From positions 310,001 through 374,000 of the forward strand of contig CP066225.1 in NCBI GenBank assembly GCA_016350165.1: a stretch of DNA of 64,000 bases, read 5' to 3'. Source of the DNA: Planctomycetota bacterium. GTDB taxonomy: Bacteria > Planctomycetota > Phycisphaerae > Phycisphaerales > Phycisphaeraceae. Below the pieces are notes generated by a model. That model was not told the DNA's origin and did not search any database. It saw nothing but the letters and a program-made list of their open reading frames with translations. Shown piece after piece: positions 53,502 through 61,781 of this stretch (within the stretch, counting starts at the first letter, position 1; each line of letters begins with the position of its first letter). A program made the translations under genes and the position numbers.

Positions 53502-54998
53502 TTATTTTTTCTCGTTCGCAGTTGGGTTGCGTAGGAGAACTTGATCGCCAGCCTCAAGCCCTTCGAGTATCTCTACGAAAGATTCTGAAGAACGGCCGAT
53601 TTTGATATCGCGTGTTTCTTTCGCACCGACATAAACAAAGTGATTTTTGCCTTCGGTCCAAATCGCTTGGATAGGTACAGCGACAGAATCTTCGACTTTA
53701 CCAACAACAATTTTACCTGTGCAACGCATGGCTGGTTTGAGTCCAACGCTATCGTCTTTAGCCATTTCAACCTTGACGACATACTCGCGGAGATTGGGGT
53801 TCATCCAGCTACCTTCTTCAGCCATGATGGCGATTGAAGAAACCTTGCCTGAGAAAATTTCGCCTGGACGAGCATCGATAGTGATCTGAACTTCCTGACC
53901 TTCTTTGACCTGCGGAAGCATTGCTTCGTGGACTTTGATCTTCGCGATCATTTGCGTTGTGTCTGGAAGAACGATGATGGTTTCATTGAATCGGATTTGG
54001 CGACCTTCTTTGATTGGGTCTTGGCGTGACCAACGCGAGCCAACGGAAGTACCGTAGACGACGAGCCCTTCTTGAGGAGCGAGAACAGTTGTGCTTGCGA
54101 ATTGTTCTTTGAGTTCTTCAAGGCCGTTCTTCTTAATCATGAGACGGCGTTCTTTACTCTTGAGTTCAGACTCGATGCGTGAAATTTTTGACTGATTGGT
54201 TGCGATAGTGCGTTCGAGGCTTGACTTGGCGGTATCTACTTGAGTGACCTTATCACTTTGCTCTTTGATGTGTGTGTAATCTTCGTAGATGGTAATATTA
54301 TTTTCAGCCGTGATTAAGGAATCTTTAGCTTTATCCATTTTGAGTTCATCATCCTCAAGTTCGTTGAGAGAGATGAATTTTTCTTCAAAGAGTTGCTTTG
54401 AGTTGATGAAATCACGCTCGGTACGTGTGACTTGCTTTTTAGCTTCTTTGAGAGCGAGTTCGAGCTCACGTTCTTTCTTTGGAACGTCGCCGTCTTTCCA
54501 CTTGTTGTAATCAAGATTGGCCATGAGAAGCTTAACTTCAGCGGCTTTTTTGGAGGTCGCAGCCGAGTTCTTTTCAATTTCCAGATTACGCTGAGCATTG
54601 GTGAATTCTGTTTGTGCAGATTCTACAGCAAGTGTTTCAGCTTCGATCTTGTCTTCAATCTTTTTTGATTCGAGTTTACAGAGGATATCGCCTTTTTTGA
54701 CGGTGGAGCCTTCTGGGATAACCTCGATAATCGCAAGGTTTTCTTTGACCTTAGATTTTACCTCGACCTGGTTTTTGGCTGCTAGCTCACCTGACGCGAC
54801 GACGGTGAGATCGAATGATTTCTTTTCGACTTTGAACCACTCGGATTTTTGAGCGGAAGCATCGGTAGTATCGCCGCCTAAAAGTGAGGTTGAGGCGAAG
54901 TAGCCGCCACCTACGACGATGGCGAGAAGAATAATGATTGCGATCAACTTCTTAGGAGCTGATGATTTTGCATTGTTTGAAGCGTTGCTGTCGTTCAT
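53502..54998 (-). CDS. HlyD-family efflux adaptor (membrane fusion protein)
   Basis: This 498-aa periplasmic adaptor links an inner-membrane transporter to TolC. It has a short cytosolic tail, one helix (about 20-40), a barrel/lipoyl-like region (VASGELAAKNQVEVKSKV, LAIIEVIPEGSTVKKGDIL), a long coiled-coil hairpin (about 115-310, rich in Lys and Glu) and a C-terminal barrel (VHEAMLPQVKEGQEV, IQAIWTEGKNHFVYVG). The coiled coil is longer than in AcrA-type proteins, closer to MacA/HlyD. It is encoded just downstream of a TolC-type protein gene on the same strand (63-bp gap). No inner-membrane pump gene is in the window on this strand. Confidence 0.9.
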   Translation of the reverse strand: MNDSNASNNAKSSAPKKLIAIIILLAIVVGGGYFASTSLLGGDTTDASAQKSEWFKVEKKSFDLTVVASGELAAKNQVEVKSKVKENLAIIEVIPEGSTVKKGDILCKLESKKIEDKIEAETLAVESAQTEFTNAQRNLEIEKNSAATSKKAAEVKLLMANLDYNKWKDGDVPKKERELELALKEAKKQVTRTERDFINSKQLFEEKFISLNELEDDELKMDKAKDSLITAENNITIYEDYTHIKEQSDKVTQVDTAKSSLERTIATNQSKISRIESELKSKERRLMIKKNGLEELKEQFASTTVLAPQEGLVVYGTSVGSRWSRQDPIKEGRQIRFNETIIVLPDTTQMIAKIKVHEAMLPQVKEGQEVQITIDARPGEIFSGKVSSIAIMAEEGSWMNPNLREYVVKVEMAKDDSVGLKPAMRCTGKIVVGKVEDSVAVPIQAIWTEGKNHFVYVGAKETRDIKIGRSSESFVEILEGLEAGDQVLLRNPTANEKK

Positions 54999-55061
54999 AA
55001 CCAATCCAATGAGTGTTTATTTATTAGTAGTTTTATTTTTGTTTCGTTGTTTGGCTGCAAT

Positions 55062-56855
55062 TTATGATTCAGTTGCAGTCGATAGTTCGGTGGCCGCATC
55101 GGCTTCAGCTTCTTCGAAAGGAGGAAGCTGAGGATTGAATTTGAGGGCACCGGGGCTGATCCAACGGCCTTCAGGTGAGACACGCATCTGCCCCGTTGTG
55201 AGGAGGTATGAGAGAATGCTTGTGCGAAGATTTGTTTTCGCCTGATCACGGTCTTCGCGAGCATCATTGAGGTTGTCGAGTGCGTCGATAACCTCACGAG
55301 GGCCAAGTGTACGTTCACGTAACTTGACGGAAGTCAGACGACGTTCAGAGATTTTTACGTTTTGCTCTTGAATCTGAATATTGAATCGAGCTTGTTTAAT
55401 ATCACGAATTGCAGAGCGAACCTGCTGTGCGATGCGATCTTCTTCAAGATTGTAATTTCGGATTGCGCGTTCCATGCTGATGAGGGAGGAACGGTAGGAT
55501 GCATTTTCAGAGACGCGATCAAGCGGAATTTCCAGATTAGCACCGATGTCGTATGAAGATTCACCAGCATCAATTTGGAAGCCAGCTTTATTGAGGTCTG
55601 GGTTCGTTACAAGATTGACTGAACCTGAAACATTGAGTTCAGGGAGCAGTCTATTTTTGGCTGAGTTTACACTACGGCGAGTGTCTTCGACGCGATCACG
55701 CTTTGTTTGCAGATCTAAACGGTACTCGTAAGCAGCTTGGATGGAAGCGGTGGTATCGAGCGCTGGTTCAGGAACAAGGATATCAGCAACGTCGATAACG
55801 ATAGGCTGAATCGTGGGCATGCCGATGGTGAGTTTGAATGAATCAAGAGAAGCATCGTATGAATCGATGCTGTTTGAGAGGCTTGCTTTGCCTGAGAGGA
55901 CTTGGTTTTGTGCACGCTCGTACTCGAAGTATGGCTCACGACCTGTGTCTGAAAGACGTTTAAAGCGATCACGAAGTATTTCAAGGTTTTCGAGACGACG
56001 ACGTGAGTTTTCGATGGATTGCTGTTGACGAAGGAGGTTGAAGTATGAGGAACAGAGATCAACGATGAACTGACGACGATAGCGTTCGAAGTCACGAACT
56101 GCGTAGATCATGTCGCGTTCGGCCTGTATGAGTGATTCACGAGCTGTGATACCTGCGCCACGGAGAAGTGGGAGGTTGAATGAAAGACCGAGTGATGCGT
56201 TTTGGCGATCTTCTTTTGAGCTATCTGATTCAGTGCGTAAGTAGTTGACGTAATTGACGAGTGCTTTGGCCGAGACGTCACCGCCATAAGGAAGTTTTTG
56301 TGTAACACGCAGGTCTTGCATGAGTGAGCCTGCGAGTTCGTGGTCGCCTGCTTCTGGGGTGCCGGAGAGGTTGGCGTTGATGGATGAGAAGAAGCGAGGA
56401 CCCCATTGGTGGCGTTCAGTGATGAGGGAGAGTGCTTCGAGGTAAAGCGACTCTTTTTGACTCTTGTATTCTGGTGAGTGCTGAAGCGCGTATGAAATGA
56501 TATCTTCGAGATTCAGGTGGATCGCATCGGCAGGCTCTGCTTTTGCAGCAGTTGCATCGGCTTCTGCGAGGAAGTCTGAAGATAGTCCCCTGCCTTTAAC
56601 TGGTAAATCAGCGGCATCGGGGTTGTTTGTCTTTGGCTTGGTCGAGGTGGTGTTGTCGTTGAATTTGGTGATGGATTCGTCAGGTTTGTCAGCTCGAGAA
56701 GTGACAGCTTGCTGGCTGAGGATATCGCGTTGTTGCTGTGAGACGATCTGGCTTGCGTCCCAGTCGATGTCAGCGAATGGTGATTGGGAGCATCCGGCTA
56801 ATAAGCTGGCGCAGCAGATGGATGTGAGAATGAAAGTATAGTGCCGTCGCGACAT
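55062..56855 (-). CDS. TolC-family outer membrane efflux lipoprotein
   Basis: This 597-aa outer membrane channel protein forms a trimeric barrel and periplasmic tunnel. It has a lipoprotein signal (SLLAGC, Cys near residue 22). A long polar segment (about 30-110) comes before the repeated TolC structural units, seen as ALQHSPEYKSQKESLYLEA and the second half AAYEYRLDLQTKRDRVEDTRR. The two OEP repeats give the usual length plus an N-terminal extension. The ATG at 56855 has AGGACAGG upstream; an in-frame start at 56945 is a non-conserved extension. The downstream HlyD-type adaptor gene suggests they form one pump. Confidence 0.9.
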   Translation of the reverse strand: MSRRHYTFILTSICCASLLAGCSQSPFADIDWDASQIVSQQQRDILSQQAVTSRADKPDESITKFNDNTTSTKPKTNNPDAADLPVKGRGLSSDFLAEADATAAKAEPADAIHLNLEDIISYALQHSPEYKSQKESLYLEALSLITERHQWGPRFFSSINANLSGTPEAGDHELAGSLMQDLRVTQKLPYGGDVSAKALVNYVNYLRTESDSSKEDRQNASLGLSFNLPLLRGAGITARESLIQAERDMIYAVRDFERYRRQFIVDLCSSYFNLLRQQQSIENSRRRLENLEILRDRFKRLSDTGREPYFEYERAQNQVLSGKASLSNSIDSYDASLDSFKLTIGMPTIQPIVIDVADILVPEPALDTTASIQAAYEYRLDLQTKRDRVEDTRRSVNSAKNRLLPELNVSGSVNLVTNPDLNKAGFQIDAGESSYDIGANLEIPLDRVSENASYRSSLISMERAIRNYNLEEDRIAQQVRSAIRDIKQARFNIQIQEQNVKISERRLTSVKLRERTLGPREVIDALDNLNDAREDRDQAKTNLRTSILSYLLTTGQMRVSPEGRWISPGALKFNPQLPPFEEAEADAATELSTATES

Positions 56856-57188
56856 CGTGTTACCTGTCCTAATTATCAATTGTGGAGCGATTCGCAATAA
56901 TTGGATTGAGCCCGGAGCGTTCCACATATAATTCGTGACAAGCATCGCTGCTTAGGGGATGAAAATGTAGAAGCTACACGAATGGCCATTCGCAATATGT
57001 ACAGGATAACGAATTCTGAGAGTTAGACGTAATATAACGACAGATATTGCACAAAAGAGTTGAATTTTGGTACCAAAAAGGGAGATTGTTAACCTAAAAT
57101 GCTGGGAGTTGTCACGTATGAAACATTAGTAAGGTCGTATTCACCTGTCCGGTGGGCGGCTGACGATAATGAACAGTGATCGCTGAGA
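56856..57188. other. Divergent promoter region between tolC-type and moaB-type genes
   Basis: This gap should hold the promoters of both divergent genes. No hairpin, repeat or gene is recognised in it. Confidence 0.35.
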
Positions 57189-57836
57189 GTGGGGTTGGAT
57201 CTAAATCAAGATGAAGCCAAATGCTGGAGATGTAGATTGAACGAAGATCACAAGGAACAAGCAAAAGCGTTTCGAGCGAATTGCGCAGTGCTTACAGTTA
57301 GTGATACGCGTACTAAAGAGACGGATAAATCCGGACAAATGCTTGGAGAGATGCTTAAGGAGGCAGGTCATGAGCTGATCGATTATGCGATCGTGAAGGA
57401 CAATCCTGCTGAGGTTGAGCAGCAGCTTTTGGATTGGTTGAGTTCGAGTAAAACATCGGTACTGCCGGTGAATAAGAAGGGTGTGAAACCGAATCCGGGG
57501 CTGGGGTCAGCGATCGGAAAGAATGAACAGTCAGAAATTAACGTAATATTGACTACAGGTGGAACTGGGATCGCTAGGCGAGATCGGACTGTGGAAGTGG
57601 TAAGCCGATTGTTGCAGAAGGAGTTGGAAGGGTTTGGAGAATTATTCCGGATGCTGTCGTATGAGGATATTGGAGCTAGTTCAATGTTGTCGCGTGCGAT
57701 TGCTGGTTTGGCGTGCAGTGGTGGCCATGAAACATTTATTTTTGCGATGCCGGGATCGGTGAATGCGGTGAAGTTGGCGATGGAGAAATTGATTCTGCCT
57801 GAGTTACCACACTTGTTGTGGGAACGACAGCGATGA
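57189..57836 (+). CDS. MoaB/Mog-family molybdenum cofactor protein
   Basis: This 215-aa MoCF-binding-domain protein is related to MoaB/MogA, which adenylate molybdopterin. AVLTVSDTRTKETDKSG is the family start; LTTGGTGIARRDRTVEVV holds the conserved GGTG loop and the Asp needed for catalysis. YEDIGASSMLSRAIAG and AMPGSVNAVKLAMEKLILPELPHL finish the fold. An insertion of about 30 residues (SSKTSVLPVNKKGVKPNPG...) separates the first and second halves. The start is a GTG at 57189; no strong ribosome binding site is seen. It is followed by five membrane zinc-ribbon genes. Confidence 0.85.
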   Translation: MGLDLNQDEAKCWRCRLNEDHKEQAKAFRANCAVLTVSDTRTKETDKSGQMLGEMLKEAGHELIDYAIVKDNPAEVEQQLLDWLSSSKTSVLPVNKKGVKPNPGLGSAIGKNEQSEINVILTTGGTGIARRDRTVEVVSRLLQKELEGFGELFRMLSYEDIGASSMLSRAIAGLACSGGHETFIFAMPGSVNAVKLAMEKLILPELPHLLWERQR

Positions 57837-57895
57837 ATAAGTATGATGGTTTATCGTTATTGAATAGTTGGGGTGGATGAGCCGAGGGCATTAGG

Positions 57896-58567
57896 ATGGC
57901 GAATAATGAGAAAGCGGAGATAGTTGGTGAGAATAAGTTTTTAGGTTGCTGGTATCAGAACGTGAGTTCGTTCCTACTTCTGTCACCGATATTCATGTTG
58001 ATTTTTCAGCTCTTTTTAGGGATGCTTCGGTTTGGTTTCTTTGAATCTATGATCGTCGGGTATTTATTGATTTTTTCTGCGACGGTTTTACTTCCTGCTG
58101 GGATAATTTTTCGTTGTATTGGTGAACCATATTTCCGAATTGTGGATGCGCGTTGGGAATTGAGGGGATCATCTCCTAAGAAAGTGTTTAAGAAACAGAT
58201 ACGTGCACCTTACGGTTTATTTATATTGTTTGAGATCGTTGGCGGTGCGGTCATCCTGTTGCCGATGGTATTGAGCTATTTTGAAAGGGGTTTTTGGCGA
58301 TGGGATGGTTTTACGTTCTCGCTAAATTTAGGACTTGGATTGGTGTTGTTTGGTGGGATGTTGTTGCCGTTACTGTATATTTATGCGAAATGGCTTAAGA
58401 ACAAAGCGATTCAAACGGCGGCGTGGCGGTACATTTGTTATGGGTGTGGTTATGATTTGCGTGGTAATTTGGAAGCGAAAAATTGTCCTGAATGCGGACG
58501 ATTGATTGAACGAGAGCGATTGGATGATTTAAAAGCAAGTGGTGTGATGGGTGATATAAACATTTAA
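57896..58567 (+). CDS. Zinc-ribbon membrane protein 1 of tandem cluster
   Basis: This 223-aa protein has about four membrane segments (17-42, 48-72, 105-125 and 140-165) followed by a C-terminal zinc ribbon (CYGCGYDLRG ... CPECGRLI, about 182-208). It shares the 'Y[AS][KR]W' junction between the last helix and the ribbon with the next two proteins, so they are paralogues by sequence and layout. The ribbon is predicted on the cytosolic side if the N-terminus is also inside (even number of helices). The function is unknown. Confidence 0.72.
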   Translation: MANNEKAEIVGENKFLGCWYQNVSSFLLLSPIFMLIFQLFLGMLRFGFFESMIVGYLLIFSATVLLPAGIIFRCIGEPYFRIVDARWELRGSSPKKVFKKQIRAPYGLFILFEIVGGAVILLPMVLSYFERGFWRWDGFTFSLNLGLGLVLFGGMLLPLLYIYAKWLKNKAIQTAAWRYICYGCGYDLRGNLEAKNCPECGRLIERERLDDLKASGVMGDINI

Positions 58568-58600
58568 CTAAACATGATGATTAATTGATACAGCAATGCT

Positions 58601-59248
58601 ATGAGTCACGATTCAAGTTCTATTTCGGATAAGATGGGTGAAGTTCTATCTTTCGATGTACCAAAAACAAGGAAGTACCCCTTGTATATGTGGTTGCCTA
58701 TCTTGTTTTTTATTGCGTTCATAAGTACGTGTATTTCGCTTTTAGTATTTGCACCACATATAGATCGTCGTATCTACGATTATGATTTCGTGTTTTTCAT
58801 TGGCATGACTGGTATCACGTTTTTGTTTTCAATTTACATGATGATAATCGCACCGATCTTTGCTTCGAATGATGTTAGGTTGGCGATCAAAAAGACGCCG
58901 AAGATGACAGCAAAGCGATTTGCAAACTTACCATCGATGCCTTCGATTGCGTTGTATTTTATTGCAGGGCTATTTGCATTAGTTACGATCCTAAGATTGT
59001 TTTTTGAAGGACATGAAGGAGTCATAAGAGATCTCACGTACATCATTCTAATTGGTAGTAGTTTTGCTTTAGCAGGTGTTATTTGGTGGCTGATTACGCT
59101 GCCGTATTCGAGGTGGATCACCAAGCGATTTAAGCTAACGACGGCGAAAAGGCACCTGTGTTTTGGGTGTAATTATGATTTACGTGGAAATATTCAATGC
59201 AAGACTTGCCCTGAGTGTGGGTATGTGGTTGAGCATGATCGCGTATAA
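58601..59248 (+). CDS. Zinc-ribbon membrane protein 2 of tandem cluster
   Basis: This 215-aa protein has the same layout: four membrane segments (about 27-50, 58-84, 112-133 and 143-165), an RWITKRFKL junction and a C-terminal ribbon (CFGCNYDLRG ... CPECGYVV). It shares IFAS[NT]D.RL..K.TP with protein 3, making this pair the closest relatives in the cluster. 33 bp separate it from protein 1. The function is unknown. Confidence 0.72.
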   Translation: MSHDSSSISDKMGEVLSFDVPKTRKYPLYMWLPILFFIAFISTCISLLVFAPHIDRRIYDYDFVFFIGMTGITFLFSIYMMIIAPIFASNDVRLAIKKTPKMTAKRFANLPSMPSIALYFIAGLFALVTILRLFFEGHEGVIRDLTYIILIGSSFALAGVIWWLITLPYSRWITKRFKLTTAKRHLCFGCNYDLRGNIQCKTCPECGYVVEHDRV

Positions 59249-59290
59249 AAATACATATCTAAGTGCATGTAGAAAAGTTATGATGTTTGT

Positions 59291-59947
59291 ATGAATGACG
59301 GTGCTGAACAATTTTCGGATGACGGGCAGAAAGATGTTGAGTTTAAGGATGTGAAACAGAAGAAATGGCCTTGGTATCTTTGGGTGCCGGGCGTATGTGT
59401 CATTTCACCTATTTTCCCCTTGGTGGGTTTTGTACTTGCTCAAATCTTTATTGTTGATCTTCATCTTGTCACGTACGACTGGCTGGTTGAATTGCTTTCA
59501 TATTGTTTTGGCTTGTCTTTGATTTTAGTTGTGCTAGGTTTAGTTTTTCTTATCTGCATTTCTTCAATTTTTGCATCTACTGATGAGCGTTTGCCTACAA
59601 AAGTAACACCGATTGCGACAGCTAAAGGATATGCATATGCACCGTTTTCGATTGGCTTGTTTCTTTTGGGATTTGGGTTAGTCGCTTTAGGGTTTGCTGC
59701 TTATATGAAATTTTGGACAAAGTCGTTGCCAATGGATGTGTGGCATTCAGCAAAGATTGGATTAATTACTTCAGGTATCGGAAGTTTTATATCGGTGGTG
59801 ATGTGGCCTTATGCGAAGTGGTTGATGAAACGATTTCGTAGAATGTATCGAAAAAAAATGGTTTGCTTTGAATGTGGTTATGATTTACGTGGGAATGCTG
59901 ATGCAGTGAATTGTCCGGAATGTGGAGCGGAGTATAAAGACATATGA
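59291..59947 (+). CDS. Zinc-ribbon membrane protein 3 of tandem cluster
   Basis: This 218-aa protein has an acidic N-terminus (about 1-25), four membrane segments (about 28-55, 65-90, 117-140 and 155-175), WPYAKWLMKRF and a C-terminal ribbon (CFECGYDLRG ... CPECGAEY). The stop codon overlaps the start of protein 4 (ATGA), so translation is coupled and the two are probably one operon. The function is unknown. Confidence 0.73.
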   Translation: MNDGAEQFSDDGQKDVEFKDVKQKKWPWYLWVPGVCVISPIFPLVGFVLAQIFIVDLHLVTYDWLVELLSYCFGLSLILVVLGLVFLICISSIFASTDERLPTKVTPIATAKGYAYAPFSIGLFLLGFGLVALGFAAYMKFWTKSLPMDVWHSAKIGLITSGIGSFISVVMWPYAKWLMKRFRRMYRKKMVCFECGYDLRGNADAVNCPECGAEYKDI

Positions 59948-60567
59948 TGATGAAATGCGAACAATGTAAAAACAACATTAATGAGGCTGATCGATATTGC
60001 GGATCGTGTGGTAGCCCGGTGAATGAGCAACAGAAGTATTTACGTGGAACAAAGGGGCAACGTATTACTTTGAGGTTATGTAAGTTTATTTGGTGCATTT
60101 GCATTTTAATACTGAATGTTGGTTGGATTGTGACAATGATCGGTGAGACATGGATGCTGCCTTATTTGGGCCCTGCTCTGTTTTTTCTAGCGGCCATCAA
60201 TATACCACCAAGTAAACGATTGAAGTTTTCGCTGATGTATCGATTAAGTGTGAGTCATATGCTTTTATGTATTGGTGTACTTATTGGATTTAATCAGCGT
60301 ATATTTATTATTAACCAGCCTGCAATCGTATTAGCGTTTATATTGCTGATTTATAGTACTTATATGTCTATGCGAACTTGGACTGTGATGTGGAGTCGGC
60401 TACCGATTTTAAGTCCGTGGTTTTGTAAAGCGTGCGAATATCTACTCGTGGGATTAGATCGAAAAGGGAATTGTCCGGAATGCGGCACCTATTACACGAT
60501 AAGTGAAGATGTAGATGAACCGCAAGGTGATAAAGTTAAAGAGATGGCTGAGATGGGGCGAAGCTAA
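59944..60567 (+). CDS. Zinc-ribbon membrane protein 4 of tandem cluster (two ribbons)
   Basis: This 207-aa protein has an N-terminal ribbon (CEQCKNNINEADRYCGSCG, about 4-22), four membrane segments in the middle, and a second ribbon at the C-terminus (CKACEYLLVG ... CPECGTYY, about 160-182). Both ends are therefore likely on the same side of the membrane. The end (ISEDVDEP) matches protein 5 (IADNVKEP). It starts at ATGA overlapping the protein 3 stop. Confidence 0.73.
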   Translation: MMMKCEQCKNNINEADRYCGSCGSPVNEQQKYLRGTKGQRITLRLCKFIWCICILILNVGWIVTMIGETWMLPYLGPALFFLAAINIPPSKRLKFSLMYRLSVSHMLLCIGVLIGFNQRIFIINQPAIVLAFILLIYSTYMSMRTWTVMWSRLPILSPWFCKACEYLLVGLDRKGNCPECGTYYTISEDVDEPQGDKVKEMAEMGRS

Positions 60568-61185
60568 ATGGTTCTATGCAAAAACTGTAACGGGTCTATT
60601 GGGCAATATGACAGGTACTGCAAGCATTGTGGCATCAGAATAGAATTTCATTTTGGTGATCATTTAATGAGTGACCGCTCAAGTAAGCGACGGTTATGGT
60701 GGGTAAAAATGATGTGGGTCTGGTGTATAGTGATTTTGTATGTATCGCTACTGCTTACGCTAATGGTGGATGTTGAGAATATTGTTGGGACCGGGCCTGC
60801 TTTGCTTGGATTAGGGCTTGGGATGTTTGGATTGTCATTACATATTCGATTTGCTTGGGGCTGGATGATGGGTGCATCGCATGTACTGCTTTGTATTCTG
60901 ATTGCTATTTGGATTAGTTACGGGCAAGTATCGCCGCATGAAGCGACGGAACCAGTTGCGATTATTACGATGCTCTATAGCGCGGGGGCAACAATATTTA
61001 GTTGGTTTGGTTTACGTTGGCGTTTGCCACCTCAAAGCCCGTGGTTATGTCGAGGATGCGATTACATGTTGTTCGGGCTGGATAGGAGCGGTAATTGTCC
61101 TGAGTGCGGGATGGGCTATGAGATTGCCGATAATGTGAAAGAGCCTAGCGAGAAGGCTTTGACGACGTTTTCACAGCAGAGATGA
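60568..61185 (+). CDS. Zinc-ribbon membrane protein 5 of tandem cluster (two ribbons)
   Basis: This 205-aa protein has the same two-ribbon layout as protein 4: CKNCNGSIGQYDRYCKHCG at the N-terminus, four membrane segments, then CRGCDYMLFG ... CPECGMGY. The start ATG follows the protein 4 stop codon directly, with no gap. The conserved SPW[FL]C junction before the second ribbon shows it arose by tandem duplication. The function is unknown. Confidence 0.73.
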   Translation: MVLCKNCNGSIGQYDRYCKHCGIRIEFHFGDHLMSDRSSKRRLWWVKMMWVWCIVILYVSLLLTLMVDVENIVGTGPALLGLGLGMFGLSLHIRFAWGWMMGASHVLLCILIAIWISYGQVSPHEATEPVAIITMLYSAGATIFSWFGLRWRLPPQSPWLCRGCDYMLFGLDRSGNCPECGMGYEIADNVKEPSEKALTTFSQQR

Positions 61186-61238
61186 GGTGGTTAGCGTGAT
61201 TGGAGTAGAATGGGTGTTTGGCCTAAAATAAGGTGGTT

Positions 61239-61559
61239 ATGACAGATACTCACAAAAATGAGAGACAGACTTTGGAAACGGTTGAGCCAATTGGCAAGCG
61301 TGTGTTGATCCGTAAGGATGAGGACAAGAAACAGACAAAATCAGGAATCCATTTGCCTGATAAAATTGAGATCCCGACAATTACAGGGCGTGTAGTGACG
61401 GTATCAGCTGAGGTGGCTTCAGATAGCAATTATCCTATTGAGCAGTACGACCGCGTGCTATTTGATCCCAAAGGAGCGATCCCGGTTGATTTTGAGGGCG
61501 ACAATCGGCTGTTCGTTGTGCCGGTGGAGAATGTGGTTGCCGTGTTTCGCCGTGAGTAG
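61239..61559 (+). CDS. GroES-like co-chaperonin family protein
   Basis: This 106-aa protein has the Cpn10 beta-barrel pattern: VEPIGKRVLIRKDEDKKQTKSGIHLPD (barrel start and mobile-loop region), GRVVTVSAEV, then QYDRVLFDPKGAIPVDFEGDNRLFVVPVENVVAVF. The mobile loop lacks the usual Gly-Gly, so its contact with GroEL may differ. No groEL gene is adjacent; planctomycetes often have several groES copies. The ATG at 61239 follows GGTGG. It may be a specialised paralogue. Confidence 0.8.
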   Translation: MTDTHKNERQTLETVEPIGKRVLIRKDEDKKQTKSGIHLPDKIEIPTITGRVVTVSAEVASDSNYPIEQYDRVLFDPKGAIPVDFEGDNRLFVVPVENVVAVFRRE

Positions 61560-61698
61560 AGGTTGATGAGAATTGCAGTATGATGGGGAAAAGTCAGCAT
61601 AGACTGAAGGAACGAAGCTCAAGGCGTTCTGAGAGGGATATATAGGGGAATGATTGCATTGGCTGGCAATTCAAGGGACAATAAAAGGTTATAATCAG

Positions 61699-61721
61699 CA
61701 GCTCCCATTTGGGGGCTGTTT
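61699..61721 (+). terminator. Weak terminator between the groES-like gene and aroA
   Basis: CAGCTCCC (61699-61706) and GGGGGCTG (61711-61718) form an 8-bp stem with one G-T pair and a 4-nt loop. Only three T follow, so termination may be partial. Confidence 0.5.
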
Positions 61722-61781
61722 GAGTATGAGAAAGATTGGGTTTGTTGAACAGGATGGGGATGAGAACGACAAGGATGCCTG

